Positions 25,323 through 38,056 of a stretch of DNA of 64,000 nt are shown here, one piece after another (within the stretch, counting starts at the first letter, position 1; each line of letters opens with the position of its first letter). Source of the stretch: Cervus elaphus (lineage: Eukaryota; Chordata; Mammalia; Artiodactyla; Cervidae); NCBI RefSeq assembly GCF_910594005.1, contig NW_025316734.1, positions 124,001 to 188,000 on the forward strand, written 5' to 3'. The position numbers were made by a program, and so were the translations under genes. Under the pieces are notes generated by a model. That model searched no databases, had not been told where the DNA came from, and saw nothing but the letters and a program-made list of their open reading frames with translations.

Positions 25323-26117
25323 TCAGGATCCCTCTAGCCTTGAAACAGTGTTCTTGGGGTTTCTCTGGAGTGCCATCAAGGAAATCAAGGCTCCTTTCAT
25401 GTGTGATGTGCAACACGGAATTGCTCTGCACGCAGTGCAGGGGAATCGGGCCTCATTTTGCGGCGAGGGGGAAGTCTCATGGTTTTTCTCGAGTTGCGGC
25501 GGGAACCTGGGGTATATTCTCGAGTTACGACGGGATGGCCCTTCCACACACGTGTGTGTTCAGCCATGTCAGGACTCCTGCCTAGTTGCGAGGGACAACT
25601 CGGGATTCTCCTCGAGGCTTGGCAGGGCAATTGGGACGCCTCTCCAGCTGAGACGGGAGACCAAGGGTCCCTTTCCACGTGCCACAGGAATCCTGGGTCT
25701 CCTATCAAGTTTCACGAGGAGTCAGGCATCGTCTCCTTTGGAGGCACTGATCTCCGCATACCTGTGGAGTTTTCAAAGGATTTGAGGCCTCCTGTCGCGA
25801 TGAGGTGGGGAACTAGGTCTTTCTCTGTGGTCTCCACAGGGGATTCAGACACCCTTTCGTCTTGGGAGATGCAAGACGAGCCTGCATTCCAGTCACTGCA
25901 GGGATATCCGGCCTTATTTCGAGTCAGGGCATCGCGGTGTCCATTCCACTTGAGGCCGCAAAATCAGGGTCCCTCTCACATACCTAGAGCTGAGCGAAGC
26001 CTCCTCTTGAGGTGCTTGTGGTAAGGTGGTATTCCTCTGGAGTCGAAGCCAGGGACTAACCTCTCATCTCGAGTTGATTTTTGGTCCACGGAGCTCTTTC
26101 GTGTTGCTACAGTGACC
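25323..26117 (+). repeat. M32: type B, 795 bp
   Basis: One G lost at TACGACGGGATGG (~25530). CATTTTGCGGCGAGG links it to M6 and M44; ACCTGTGGAG is the later type B variant. Confidence 0.9.
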
Positions 26118-26913
26118 TCAGGATCCCTCTAGCCTTGAAACAGTGTTCTTGGGGTTTCTCTGGAGTGCCATGAAGGAAATCAAGGCTCCTTTCATGTGTG
26201 ATGTGCAACACAGAATTGCTCTGCACGCAGTGCAGGGGAATCGGGCCTCATCTCGCGGCGAGGGGGAAGTCTCATGGTTTTTCTCGAGTTGCGGCGGGAA
26301 TGTGGGGTATATTCTCGAGTTACGACGGGGATGGCCCTTCCACCCACGTGTTTGTTCAGCCACGTCAGGACTCTTGCCTAGTTGCGAGACACAGCTCGGA
26401 ATTCTCCTCGAGGCTTGGCAAGGCAATTGGGACGCCTCTCCAGCTGAGGCGGGAGACCAAGGGTCCCTTTCCACGTGCCACAGGAATCCTGGGACTCCTA
26501 TCAAGTTTCACGAGGAGTCAGGCATCGTCTCCTTTGGAGGCACTGATCTCCGCGTACCTCTGGAGTTTTCAAAGGATGTGAGGCCTCCGGTCGCGGTGAG
26601 GTGGGGAACTAAGTCTTTCTCTGTGGTCTCCACAGGGGATTCAGACATCCTTTCATCTTGGGAGATGCAAGACGAGCCTGCATTCAAGTCACTGCAGGGA
26701 TATCCAGCCTTATTTCGCGTCAGGGCATCGCGGTGTCCATTCCACTTGAGGCCGCAAATTCAGGGTCCCTCTCACATACCTAGAGCTGAGAGAAGCCTCC
26801 TCTTGAGGTGCTTGTAGTAAGGTGGTATTCCTCTGGAGTCGAAGCCAGGGACTAACCTCCCTTTTCGAGTTGATTTTTGGTCCACAGAGTTCTTTCGTGT
26901 TGCTACAGTGACC
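26118..26913 (+). repeat. M33: type A, 796 bp
   Basis: GGGAATGTGGGG is shared with M43. CAGCTCGGAATTCTCC creates an EcoRI site. Tail CTTGTAGTAAGG recurs in M48 and M52. Confidence 0.9.
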
Positions 26914-27709
26914 TCAGGATCCCTCTAGCCTTGAAACAGTGTTCTTGGGGTTTCTCTGGAGTGCCATCAAGGAAATCAAGGCTCCTTTCATGTGTGATGT
27001 GCAACACGGAATTGTTCTGCACGCAGTGCAGGGGAATCGGGCCTCATCTCGCGTCGAGGGGGAAGTCTCATGGTTTTTCTCGAGTTGCGGCGGGAACCTG
27101 GGGTATATTCTCGAGTTACGACGGGGATGGCCCTTCCACCCACGTGTTTCTTCAGCGACTTCAGGACTCCTGCCTAGTTGCGAGGGACAACTCGGGATTC
27201 TCCTCGAGGCTTTGCAGGGCAATTGGGACGCCTCTCCAGCTGAGACGGGAGACCAAGGTTCCCTTTCCACGTGCCACAGGAATCCTGGGTCTCCTATCAA
27301 GTTTCACGAGGAGTCAGGCATCGTCTCCTTTGGAGGCACTGATCTCCGCATACCTGTGGAGTTTTCAAAGGATTTGAAGCCTCCTGTCGCGATGAGGTTG
27401 GGAACTAGGTCTTTCTTTGTTTTCTCCACAGGGGATTCAGACACGCTTTCGTCTTGGGAGATGCAAGACGAGCCTGCATTCAAGTCACTGCAGGGATATC
27501 CGGCCTTATTTCGAGTCAGGGCATCGCGGTGTCCATTCCACTTGAGGCCGCAAACTCAGGGTCCCTCTCACATACCTAGAGCTGAGAGAAGCCTCCTCTT
27601 GAGGTGCTTGTGGTAAGGTGGTATTCCTCAGGAGTCGAAGCCAGGAACTAACCTCTCATCTCGTGTTGATTCTTGGTCCACGGAGCTCTTTCTTGTTGCT
27701 ACAGTGACC
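26914..27709 (+). repeat. M34: type B, 796 bp
   Basis: TCTTTGTTTTCTCC is shared only with M36. Private: GAATTGTTCTG, CGCGTCGAGG, GCGACTTCAGG, TTGAAGCCTCC. Confidence 0.9.
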
Positions 27710-28504
27710 TCAGGATCCCTCTAGCCTTGAAACAGTGTTCTTGGGGTTTCTCTGGAGTGCCATCAAGGAAATCAAGGCTCCTTTCATGTGTGATGTGCAA
27801 CACGGAATTGCTCTGCACGCAGTGCAGGGGAATCGGGCCTCATCTCGCGGCGAGGGGGAAGTCTCATGGTTTTTCTCGAGTTGCGGCGGGAACCTGGGGT
27901 ATATTCTCGAGTTACGACGGGGATGGCCCTTCCACACACATGTTTGTTCAGCCACGTCAGGACTCTTGCCTAGTTGCGAGACACAACTCGGGTTCTCCTC
28001 GAGGCTTGGCAAGGCAATTGGGACGCCTCTCCAGCTGAGGCGGGAGACCAAGGGTCCCTTTCCACGTGCCACAGGAATCCTGGGACTCCTATCAAGTTTC
28101 ACGAGGAGTCAGGCATCGTCTCCTTTGGAGGCACTGATCTCCGCGTACCTCTGGAGTTTTCAAAGGATGTGAGGCCTCCGGTCGCGATGAGGTGGGGAAC
28201 TAGGTCTTTCTCTGTGGTCTCCACAGGGGATTCAGACATCCTTTCATCTTGGGAGATGCAAGACGAGCCTGCCTTCAAGTCACTGCAGGGATATCCAGCC
28301 TTATTTCGAGTCAGGGCATCGCGGTGTCCATTCCACTTGAGGCCGCAAACTCAGGGTCCCTCTCACATACCTAGAGCTGAGAGAAGCCTCCTCTTGAGGT
28401 GCTTGTGGTAAGGTGGTATTCCTCTGGAGTCGAAGCCAGGGACTAACCTCTCATCTCGAGTTGATTTTTGGTCCACGGAGCTCTTTCGTGTTGCTACAGT
28501 GACC
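27710..28504 (+). repeat. M35: type A, 795 bp
   Basis: One A lost at CTCGGGTTCTCC (~27991). CACACATGTTTG is private; GCCTGCCTTCAAG matches M24. Confidence 0.9.
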
Positions 28505-29300
28505 TCAGGTTCCCTCTAGCCTTGAAACAGTGTTCTTGGGGTTTCTCTGGAGTGCCATGAAGGAAATCAAGGCTCCTTTCATGTGTGATGTGCAACACGG
28601 AATTGCTCTGCACGCAGTGCAGGGGAATCGGGCCTCATCTCGCGGCGAGGGGGAAGTCTCATGGTTTTTCTCGAGTTGCGGCGGGAACCTGGGGTATATT
28701 CTCGAGTTAAGACGGGGATGGCCCTTCCACCCACGTGTTTCTTCAGCGACGTCAGGACTCCTGCCTAGTTGCGAGGGACAACTCGGGATTCTCCTCGAGG
28801 CTTTGCAGGGCAATTGGGACGCCTCTCCAGCTGAGACGGGAGACCAAGGGTCCCTTTCCACGTGCCACAGGAATCCTGGGTCTCCTATCAAGTTTCACGA
28901 GGAGTCAGGCATCGTCTCCTTTGGAGGCACTGATCTCCGCATACCTCTGGAGTTTTCAAAGGATTTGAGGCCTCCTGTCGCGATGAGGTGGGGAACTAGG
29001 TCTTTCTTTGTTTTCTCCACAGGGGATTCAGACACCCTTTCGTCTTGGGAGATGTAAGACGAGCCTGCATTCAAGTCACTGCAGGGATATCCAGCCTTAT
29101 TACGCGTCAGGGCATCGCGGTGTCCATTCCACTTGAGGCCGCAAACTCAGGGTCCCTCTCACATACCTAGAGCTGAGAGAAGCCTCCTCTTGAGGTGCTT
29201 GTGGTAAGGTGGTATTCCTCTGGAGTCGAAGCCAGGGACTAACCTCTCATCTCGAGTTGATTTTTGGCCCACGGAGCTCTTTCGTGTTGCTACAGTGACC
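28505..29300 (+). repeat. M36: type B, BamHI site lost, 796 bp
   Basis: TCAGGTTCC as in M25. Also TCTTTGTTTTCTCC as in M34, and private GAGTTAAGACGG, GATGTAAGACG, TTATTACGCG. Confidence 0.9.
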
Positions 29301-30096
29301 TCAGGATCCCTCTAGCCTTGAAACAGTGTTCTTGGGGTTTCTCTGGAGTGCCATCAAGGAAATCAAGGCTCCTTTCATGTGTGATGTGCAAGACGGAATT
29401 GCTCTGCACGCAGTGAAGGGGAATCGGGCCTCATCTCGCGGCGAGGGGGAAGTCTCATGGTTTTTCTCGAGTTGCGGCGGGAACCTGGGGTATATTCTCG
29501 AGTTACGACGGGGATGGCCCTTCCACCCACGTGTTTGTTCAGCCACGTCAGGACTCCTGCCTAGTTGCGAGGGACAACTCGGGATTCTCCTCGAGGCTTG
29601 GCAGGGCAATTGGAACGCCTCTCCAGCTGAGGCGGGAGACCAAGGGTCCCTTTACACGTGCCACAAGAATCCTGGGACTCCTATCAAGTTTCACGAGGAG
29701 TCAGGCATCGTCTCCTTTGGAGGCACTGATCTCCGCGTACCTCTGGAGTTTTCAAAGGATGTGAGGCCTCCGGTCGCGATGAGGTGGGGAACTAGGTGTT
29801 TCTCTGTGGTCTCCACAGGGGATTCAGACATCCTTTCTTCTTGGGAGATGCAAGACGAGCCTGCATATAAGTCACTGCAGGGATATCCGGCCTTATTTCG
29901 AGTCAGGGCATCGCGGTGTCCATTCCACTTGAGGCCTCAAACTGAGGATCCCTCTCACATACCTAGAGCTGAGAGAAGCCTCCTCTTGAGGTGCTTGTGG
30001 TAAAGTGGTATTCCTCAGGAGTCGAAGCCAGGGACTAACCTCTCATCTCGTGTTGATTCTTGGTCCACGGAGCTCTTTCGTGTTGCTACAGTGACC
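29301..30096 (+). repeat. M37: type D, 796 bp
   Basis: Type D middle; tail GCATATAAG and CCTCAAACTGAGG equals the M25 tail. Private: GCAGTGAAGGGG, CTTTACACGTG. Confidence 0.9.
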
Positions 30097-30892
30097 TCAG
30101 GATCCCTCTAGCCTTGAAACAGTGTTCTTGGGGTTTCTCTGGAGTGCCTTCAAGGAAATCAAGGCTCCTTTCATGTGTGATGTGCAACACAGAATTGCTC
30201 TGCACGCAGTGCAGGGGAATCGGGCCTCATCTCGCGGCGAGGGGGAAGTCTCATGGTTTTTCTCGAATTGCGGCGGGAACCTGGGGTATATTCTCGAGTT
30301 ACGACGGGGATGGCCCTTCCACACACGTGTTTGTTCAGCCACGTCAGGACTCTTGCCTAGTTGCGAGACACAACTCGGGATTCTCCTCGAGGCTTGGCAA
30401 GGCAATTGGGACGCCTCTCCAGCTGAGGCGGGAGACCAAGGGTCCCTTTCCACGTGCCACAGGAATCCTGGGACTCCTATCAAGTTTCACGAGGAGTCAG
30501 GCATCGTCTCCTTTGGAGGCACTGATCTCCGCGTACCTCTGGAGTTTTCAAAGGATGTGAGGCCTCCGGTCGCGATGAGGTGGGGAACTAGGTCTTTCTC
30601 TGTGGTCTCCACAGGGGATTCAGACACCCTTTCGTCTTGGGAGATGCAAGACGAGCCTGCATTCCAGTCACTGCAGGGATATCCAGCCTTATTTCGCGTC
30701 AGGGCATCGCAGTGTCCATTCCACTTGAGGCCGCAAACTCAGGGTCCCTCTCACATACCTAGAGCTGAGAGAAGCCTCCTCTTGAGGTGCTTGTGGTAAG
30801 GTGGTATTCCTCTGGAGTCGAAGCCAGGGACTAACCTCTCATCTCGAGTTGATTTTTGGTCCACGGAGCTCTTTCGTGTTGCTACAGTGACC
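30097..30892 (+). repeat. M38: type A, 796 bp
   Basis: Matches M26, including GCATCGCAGTGTCC. Private: GTGCCTTCAAGG, CTCGAATTGCGG. Confidence 0.9.
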
Positions 30893-31688
30893 TCAGGATC
30901 CCTCTAGCCTTTAAACAGTGTTCTTGGGGTTTCTCTGGAGTGCCATCAAGGAAATCAAGGCTCCTTTCATGTGTGATGTGCAACACGGAATTGCTCTGCA
31001 CGCAGTTCAGGGGAATCGGGCCTCATCTCGCGGCGAGGGGGAAGTCTCATGGTTTTTCTCGAGTTGCGGCGGGAACCTGGGGTATATTCTCGAGTTACGA
31101 CGGGGATGGCCCTTCCACCCACGTGTTTCTTCAGCGACGTCAGGACTCCTGCCTAGTTGCGAAGGACAACTCTGGATTCTCCTCGAGGCTTTGCAGGGCA
31201 ATTGGGACGCCTCTCCAGCTGAGGCGGGAGACCAAGTGTCCCTTTCCAAGTGCCACAGGAATCCTGGGTCTCCTATCAAGTTTCACGAGGAGTCAGGCAT
31301 CGTCTCCTTTGGAGGCACTGATCTCCGCGTACCTCTGGAGTTTTCAAAGGATGTGAGGCTATCGGTCGCAATGAGGTGGGGAACTAAGTCTTTCTCTGTG
31401 CTTTCCACAGGGGATTCAGACATCCTTTCGTCCTGGGAGATGCAAGACGAGCCTGCATTGAAGTCACTGCAGGGATATCCGGCCTTATTTCGAGTCAGGG
31501 CATCACGGTGTCCATTCCACTTGAGGCCGCAAACTCAGGGTCCCTCTCACATACCTAGAGCTGAGAGAAGCCTCCTCTTGAGGTGCTTGTGGTAAGGTGG
31601 TATTCCTCTGGAGACGAATCCAGGGACTAACCTCTCTTTTCGAATTGATTTTTGGTCCACAGAGTTCTTTCGTGTTCCTACAGTGACC
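30893..31688 (+). repeat. M39: type C, 796 bp
   Basis: Type C with GGCTTTGCAGGG. Private: CCTTTAAACAG, GGTCGCAATG. GTTGCGAAGGAC is shared with the next unit, M40. Confidence 0.9.
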
Positions 31689-32484
31689 TCAGGATCCCTC
31701 TATCCTTGAAACAGTGTTCTTGGGGTTTCTCTGGAGTGCCATCAAGGAAATCAAGGCTCCTTTCATGTGTGATGTGCAAGACGGAATTGCTCTGCACGCA
31801 GTACAGGGGAATCGGGCCTCATCTCGCATTGAGGGGGAAGTCTCATGGTTTTTCTTGAGTTGCGGCGGGAACCTGGGGTATATTCTCGAGTTACGACGGG
31901 GATGGCCCTTCCACCCACGTGTTTGTTCAGCCACGTCAGGACTCCTGCCTAGTTGCGAAGGACAACTCTGGATTCTCCTCGAGGCTTGGCAGGGCAATTG
32001 GAACGCCTCTCCAGCTGAGGCGGGAGACCAAGGGTCCCTTTCCACGTGCCACAAGAATCCTGGGACTCCTATCAAGTTTCACGAGGAGTCAGGTATCGTC
32101 TCCTTTGGTGGCACTGATCTCCGCATACCTCTGGAGTTTACAAAGGATGTGAGGCCTCCGGTCGCGATGAGTTGGGGAACTAGGTCTTTCTCTGTGGTCT
32201 CCACAGGGGATTCAGACATCCTTTCTTCTTGGGAGATGCAAGACGAGCCTGCATTCAAGTCACTGCAGTTATATCCGGCCTTATTTCGAGTCAGGGCATC
32301 GCGGTGTCCATTCCTCTTGAGGCCGCAAACTCAGGATCCCTCTCACATACCTAGAGCTGAGAGAAGCCTCCTCTTGAGGTGCTTGTGGTAAGGTGGTATT
32401 CCTCAGGAGTCGAAGCCAGGGACTAACCTCTCATCTCGTGTTGATTCTTGGTCCACGGAGCTCTTTTGTGTTGCTACAGTGACC
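31689..32484 (+). repeat. M40: type D, 796 bp
   Basis: Many private changes: CGCATTGAGG, TTCTTGAGTTGC, TCAGGTATCG, TTGGTGGCAC, GTTTACAAAGG, GATGAGTTGGG, GCAGTTATATCC. Confidence 0.9.
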
Positions 32485-33280
32485 TCAGGATCCCTCTAGC
32501 CTTGAAACAGTGTTCTTGGGGTTTCTCTGGAGTGCCATCAAGGAAATCAAGGCTCCTTTCATGTGTGATGTGCAACACGGAATTGCTCTGCACGCAGTGC
32601 AGGGGAATCGGGCCTCATCTCGCGGCGAGGGGTAAGTCTCATGGTTTTTCTCGAGTTGCGGCGGGAACCTGGGGTATATTCTCGAGTTACGACGGGGATG
32701 GCCCTTCCACCCACGTGTTTCTTCAGCGACGTCAGGACTCCTGCCTAGTTGTGAGGGACAACTCGGGATTCTCCTCGAGGCTTGGCAGGGCAATTGGGAC
32801 GCCTCTCCAGCTGAGACGGGAGACCAAGGGTCCCTTTCCACGTGCCACAGGAATCCTGGGTCTCCTATCAAGTTTCACGAGGAGTCAGGCATCGTCTCCT
32901 TTGGAGGCACTGATCTCCGCATACCTCTGGAGTTTTCAAAGGATTTGAGGCCTCCTGTCGCGATGAGGTGGGGAACTAGGTCTTTCTCTGTGGTCTCCAC
33001 AGGGGATTCAGACACCCTTTCGTCTTGGGAGATGCAAGACGAGCCTGCATTCCAGTCACTGCAGGGATATCCGGCCTTATTTCGAATCAGGGCATCGCGG
33101 TGTCCATTCCACTTGAGGCCGCAAACTCAGGGTCCCTCTCACATACCTAGAGCTGAGAGAAGCCTCCTCTTGAGGTGCTTGTGGTAAGGTGGTATTCCTC
33201 TGGAGTCGAAGCCAGGGACTAACGTCTCATCTCGAGTTTATTTTTGGTCCACGGAGCTCTTTCGTGTTGCTACAGTGACC
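32485..33280 (+). repeat. M41: type B, 796 bp
   Basis: CGAGGGGTAAGTCTC as in M22; TTGTGAGGGAC. Its downstream junction has private TAACGTCTC and CGAGTTTATTT. Confidence 0.9.
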
Positions 33281-34076
33281 TCAGGATCCCTCTAGCCTTG
33301 AAACAGTGTTCTTGGGGTTTCTCTGGAGTGCCATCAAGGAAATCATGGCTCCTTTCATGTGTGATGTGCAACACAGAATTGCTCTGCACGCAGTGCAGGG
33401 GAAGCGGGCCTCATCTCGCATCGAGGGGGAAGTCTCATGGTTTTTCTCGAGTTTCGGCGGGAACCTGGGGTATATTCTCGAGTTACGACGGGGATGGCCC
33501 TTCCACACACGTGTTTGTTCAGCCACGTCAGCACTCTTGCCTTGTTGCGAGACACAACTCGGGATTCTCCTCGAGGCTTGGCAAAGCAATTGGGACGCCT
33601 GTCCAGCTGAGGCGGGAGACCAAGGGTCCCTTTCCACGTGCCACAGGAAACCTGGGACTCCTATCAAGTTTCAGGAGGAGTCAGGCATCGTCTCCTTTGG
33701 AGGCACTGATCTCCGCATACCTCTGGAGTTTTCAAAAGATGTGAGGCCTCCGGTCGCGATGAGGTGGGGAACTAGGTCTTTCTCTGTGGTCTCCACAGGG
33801 GATTCAGACACCCTTTCGTCTTGGGAGATGCAAGACGAGCCTGCATTCCAGTCACTGCAGGGATATCCGGCCTTATTTCGAGTCAGGGCATCGCGGTGTC
33901 CATTCCACTTGAGGCCGCAAAATCAGGGTCCCTCTCACATACCTAGAGCTGAGAGAAGCCTCCTCTTGAGGTGCTTGTGGTAAGGTGGTATGTCTCTGGA
34001 GTCGAAGCCAGGGACTAACCTCTCATCTCGAGTTGATTTTTGGTCCACGGAGGTCTTTCGTGTTGCTACAGTGACC
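33281..34076 (+). repeat. M42: diverged type A with D-like head, 796 bp
   Basis: CGCATCGAGG head, then the rare M27 haplotype (TGCCTTGTTGCGAG, GGCAAAGCAATT, TTTCAGGAGG). Private: ATCATGGCTCC, GGAAGCGGGCC, GAGTTTCGGCGG. Confidence 0.9.
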
Positions 34077-34872
34077 TCAGGATCCCTCTAGCCTTGAAAC
34101 AGTGTTCTTGGGGTTTCTCTGGAGTGCCATGAAGGAAATCAAGGCTCCTTTCATGTGTGATGTGCAACACAGAATTGCTCTGCACGCAGTGCAGGGGAAT
34201 CGGGCCTCATCTCGCGGCGAGGGGGAAGTCTCATGGTTTTTCTCGAGTTGCGGCGGGAATGTGGGGTATATTCTCGAGTTACGACGGGGATGGCCCTTCC
34301 ACCCACGTGTTTCTTCAGCCACGTCAGGACTCTTGCCTAGTTGCGAGACACAGCTCGGAATTCTCCTCGAGGCTTGGCAAGGCAATTGGGACGCCTCTCC
34401 AGCTGAGGCGGGAGACCAAGGGTCCCTTTCCACGTGCCACAGGAATCCTGGGACTCCTATCAAGTTTCACGAGGAGTCAGGCATCGTCTCCTTTGGAGGC
34501 ACTGATCTCCGCGTACCTCTGGAGTTTTCAAAGGATGTGAGGCTATCGGTCGCGATGAGGTGGGGAACTAGGTCTTTCTCTGTGGTCTCCACAGGGGATT
34601 CAGACATCCTTTCTTCTTGGGAGATGCAAGACGAGCCTGCATTCCAGTCACTGCAGGGATATCCGGCCTTATTTCGAGTCAGGGCATCGCGGTGTCCATT
34701 CCACTTGAGGCCGCAAACTCAGGGTCACTCTCACATACCTGGAGCTTAGAGAAGCCTCCTCTTGAGGTGCTTGTGGTAAGGTGGTATTCCTCAGGAGTCA
34801 AAGTCAGGGACTAACCTCTCATCTCGTGTTGATTCTTGGTCCACGGAGCTCTTTCGTGTTGCTACAGTGACC
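34077..34872 (+). repeat. M43: type A head, C-like tail, 796 bp
   Basis: GGGAATGTGGGG and EcoRI-site CGGAATTCTCC as in M33. Tail GGGTCACTCTCAC and CCTGGAGCTTAG is shared only with M49. Confidence 0.9.
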
Positions 34873-35668
34873 TCAGGATCCCTCTAGCCTTGAAACAGTG
34901 TTCTTGGGGTTTCTCTGGAGTGCCATCAAGGAAATCAAGGCTCCTTTCATGTGTGATGTGCAAGACGGAATTGCTCTGCACGCAGTGCAGGGGAATCGGG
35001 CCTCATTTTGCGGCGATGGGGACGTCTCATGGTTTTTCTCGAGTTGCGGCGGGAACCTGGGGTATATTCTCGAGTTACGACGGGGATGGCCCTTCCACAC
35101 ACGTGTGTGTTCAGCCATGTCAGGACTCCTGCCTAGTTGCGAGGGACAACTCGGGATTCTCCTCGAGGCTTTGCAGGGCAATTGGGACGCCTCTCCAGCT
35201 GAGACGGGAGACCAAGGGTCCCTTTCCACGTGCCACAGGAATCCTGGGTCTCCTATCAAGTTTCACGAGGAGTCAGGCATCGTCTCCTTTGGAGGCACTG
35301 ATCTCCGCATACCTGTGGAGTTTTCAAAGGATTTGAGGCCTCCTGTCGCGATGAGGTGGGGAACTAGGTCTTTCTCTGTGGTCTCCACAGGGGATTCAGA
35401 CACCCTTTCGTCTTGGGAGATGCAAGACGAGCCTGCATTCCAGTCACTGCAGGGATATCCGGCCTTATTTCGAGTCAGGGCATCGCGGTGTCCATTCCAC
35501 TTGAGGCCGCAAACTCAGGGTCCCTCTCACATACCTAGAGCTGAGAGAAGCCTCCTCTTGAGGTGCTTGTTGTAAGGGGGTATTCCTCTGGAGTCGAAGC
35601 CAGGGACTAACCTCTCATCTCGAGTTGATTTTTGGTCCACGGAGGTCTTTCGTGTTGCTACAGTGACC
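34873..35668 (+). repeat. M44: type B, 796 bp
   Basis: CATTTTGCGGCGATGGGG with ACCTGTGGAG; private end CTTGTTGTAAGGGGG. Confidence 0.9.
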
Positions 35669-36464
35669 TCAGGATCCCTCTAGCCTTGAAACAGTGTTCT
35701 TGGGGTTTCTCTGGAGTGCCATGAAGGAAATCAAGGCTCCTTTCATGTGTGATGTGCAACACAGAATTGCTCTGCACGCAGTGCAGGGGAATCGGGCCTC
35801 ATCTCGCGGCGAGGGGGAAGTCTCATGGTTTTTCTCGAGTTGCGGCGGGAACCTGGGGTATATTCTCGAGTTACGACGGGGATGGCCCTTCCACACACGT
35901 GTTTGTTCAGCCACGTCAGGACTCTTGCCTAGTTGGGAGACACAACTCGGGATTCTCCTCGAGGCTTGGCAAGGCAATTGGGACGCCTCTCCCGCTGAGG
36001 CGGGAGACTAAGGGTCCCTTTCCACGTGCCACAGGAATCCTGGGACTCCTATCAAGTTTCACGAGGAGTCAGGCATCGTCTCCTTTGGAGGCACTGATCT
36101 CAGCGTACCTCTGGAGTTTTCAAAGGATGTGAGGCCTCCGGTCGCGATGAGGTGGGTAACTAGGTCTTTCTCTGTGGTCACGACAGGGGATTCAGACATC
36201 CTTTCATCTTGGGAGATGCAAGACGAGCCTGCATTCAAGTCACTGCAGGGATATCCAGCCTTATTTCGCGTCAGGGCATCGCGGTGTCCATTCCACTTGA
36301 GGCCGCAAACTCAGGGTCCCTCTCACATACCTAGAGCTGAGAGAAGCCTCCTCTTGAGGTGCGTGTGGTAACGTGGTATTCCTCTGGAGTTGAAGCCAGG
36401 GACTAACCTCTCATCTCGTGTTGATTCTTGGTCCTCGGAGCTCTTTCGTGTTGCTACAGTGACC
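35669..36464 (+). repeat. M45: type A with new inverted repeat, 796 bp
   Basis: TCTCCCGC/GCGGGAGA hairpin at 35988. Private: AGTTGGGAGACAC, CTCAGCGTACC, GGTCACGACAGG, GTGTGGTAACG. Confidence 0.9.
35988..36007. repeat. 8-bp perfect inverted repeat, 4-base loop
   Basis: TCTCCCGC, loop TGAG, GCGGGAGA. Created by one A-to-C change in the usual TCTCCAGC of other monomers. Confidence 0.85.
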
Positions 36465-37260
36465 TCAGGATCCCTCTAGCCTTGAAACAGTGTTCTTGGG
36501 GTTTCTCTGGAGTGCCATCAAGGAAATCAAGGCTCCTTTCATGTGTGATGTGCAACACGGAATTGCTCTGCATGCAGTTCAGGGGAATCGGGCCTCATCT
36601 CGCGGCGAGGGGGAAGTCTCATGGTTTTTCTCGAGTTGCGGCGGGAACCTGGGGTATATTCTCGAGTTACGACGGGGATGGCACTTCCACACACGTGTGT
36701 GTTCAGCGACGTCAGGACTCCTGCCTAGTTGCGAGGGACAACTCGGGATTCTCCTCGAGGCTTTGCAGGGCAATTGGGACGCCTCTCCAGCTGAGACGGG
36801 AGACCAAGGTTCCCTTTCCACGTGCCACAGGAATCCTGGGTCTCCTATCAAGTTTCACGAGGAGTCAGGCATCGTCTCCTTTGGAGGCACTGATCTCCGC
36901 ATACCTGTGGAGTTTTCAAAGGATTTGAGGCCTCCTGTCGCGATGAGGTGGGGAACTAGTTCTTTCTCTGTGGTCTCCACAGGGGATTCAGACACCCTTT
37001 CGTCTTGGGAGATGCAAGACGAGGCTGCATTCCAGTCACTGCAGGAATATCCGGCCTTATTTCGAGTCAGGGCATCGCGGTGTCCATTCCACTTGAGGCC
37101 GCAAACTCAGGGTCCCTCTCACATACCTAGAGCTGAGAGAAGCCTCCTCTTGAGGTGCTTGTGGTAAGGTGGTATTCCTCTGGAGTCGAAGCCAGGGACT
37201 AACCTCTCATCTCGAGTTGATTTTTGGTTCACGGAGCTCTTTCGTGTTGCTACAGTGACC
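36465..37260 (+). repeat. M46: type B, 796 bp
   Basis: GCATGCAGTTCAGG and GATGGCACTTCC as in M60 and M63; GACGAGGCTGC tail. Private: AACTAGTTC, CAGGAATATCC. Confidence 0.9.
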
Positions 37261-38056
37261 TCAGGATCCCTCTAGCCTTGAAACAGTGTTCTTGGGGTTT
37301 CTCTGGAGTGCCATCAAGGAAATTAAGACTCCTTTCATGTGTGATGTGCAACACGGAATTGCTCTGCACGCAGTGCAGGGGAATCGGGCCTCATCTCGCG
37401 GCGAGGGGGAAGTCTCATGGTTTTTCTCGAGTTGCGGCGGGAACCTGGGGTATATTCTCGAGTTACGACGGGGATGGCCCTTCCACCCACGTGTGTGTTC
37501 AGCCACGTCAGGACTCTTGCCTAGTTGCGAGGGACAACTCGGGATTCTCCTCGAGGCTTTGCAGGGCAATTGGGACGCCTCTCCAGCTGAGACGGGAGAC
37601 CAAGGGTCCCTTTCCACGTGACACAGGAATCCTGGGTCTCCTATCAAGTTTCACGAGGAGTCAGGCATCGTCTCCTTTGGAGGCACTGATCTCCGCATAC
37701 CTGTGGAGTTTTCAAAGGATTTGAGGCCTCCTGTCGCGATGAGGTGGGGAACTAGGTCTTTCTCTGTGGTCTCCACAGGGGATTCAGACACCCTTTCGTC
37801 TTGGGAGATGCAAGACGAGCCTGCATTCCAGTCACTGCAGGGATATCCGGCCTTATTTCGAGTCAGGGCATCGCGGTGTCCATTACACTTGAGGCCGTAA
37901 ACTCAGGGTCCCTCTCACATACCTAGAGCTGAGAGAAGCCTCCTCTTGAGGTGCTTGTGGTAAGGTGGTATTCCTCTGGAGTCGAAGCCAGGGACTAACC
38001 TCGCATCTCGAGTTGATTTTTGGCCCACGGAGCTCTTTCGTGTTGCTACAGTGACC
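37261..38056 (+). repeat. M47: type B, 796 bp
   Basis: TTAAGACTCC, the otherwise non-B CTCTTGCCTAG, and CCATTACACTTG are shared (nearly) with M51. Private: GTGACACAGG, GGCCGTAAAC. Confidence 0.9.
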
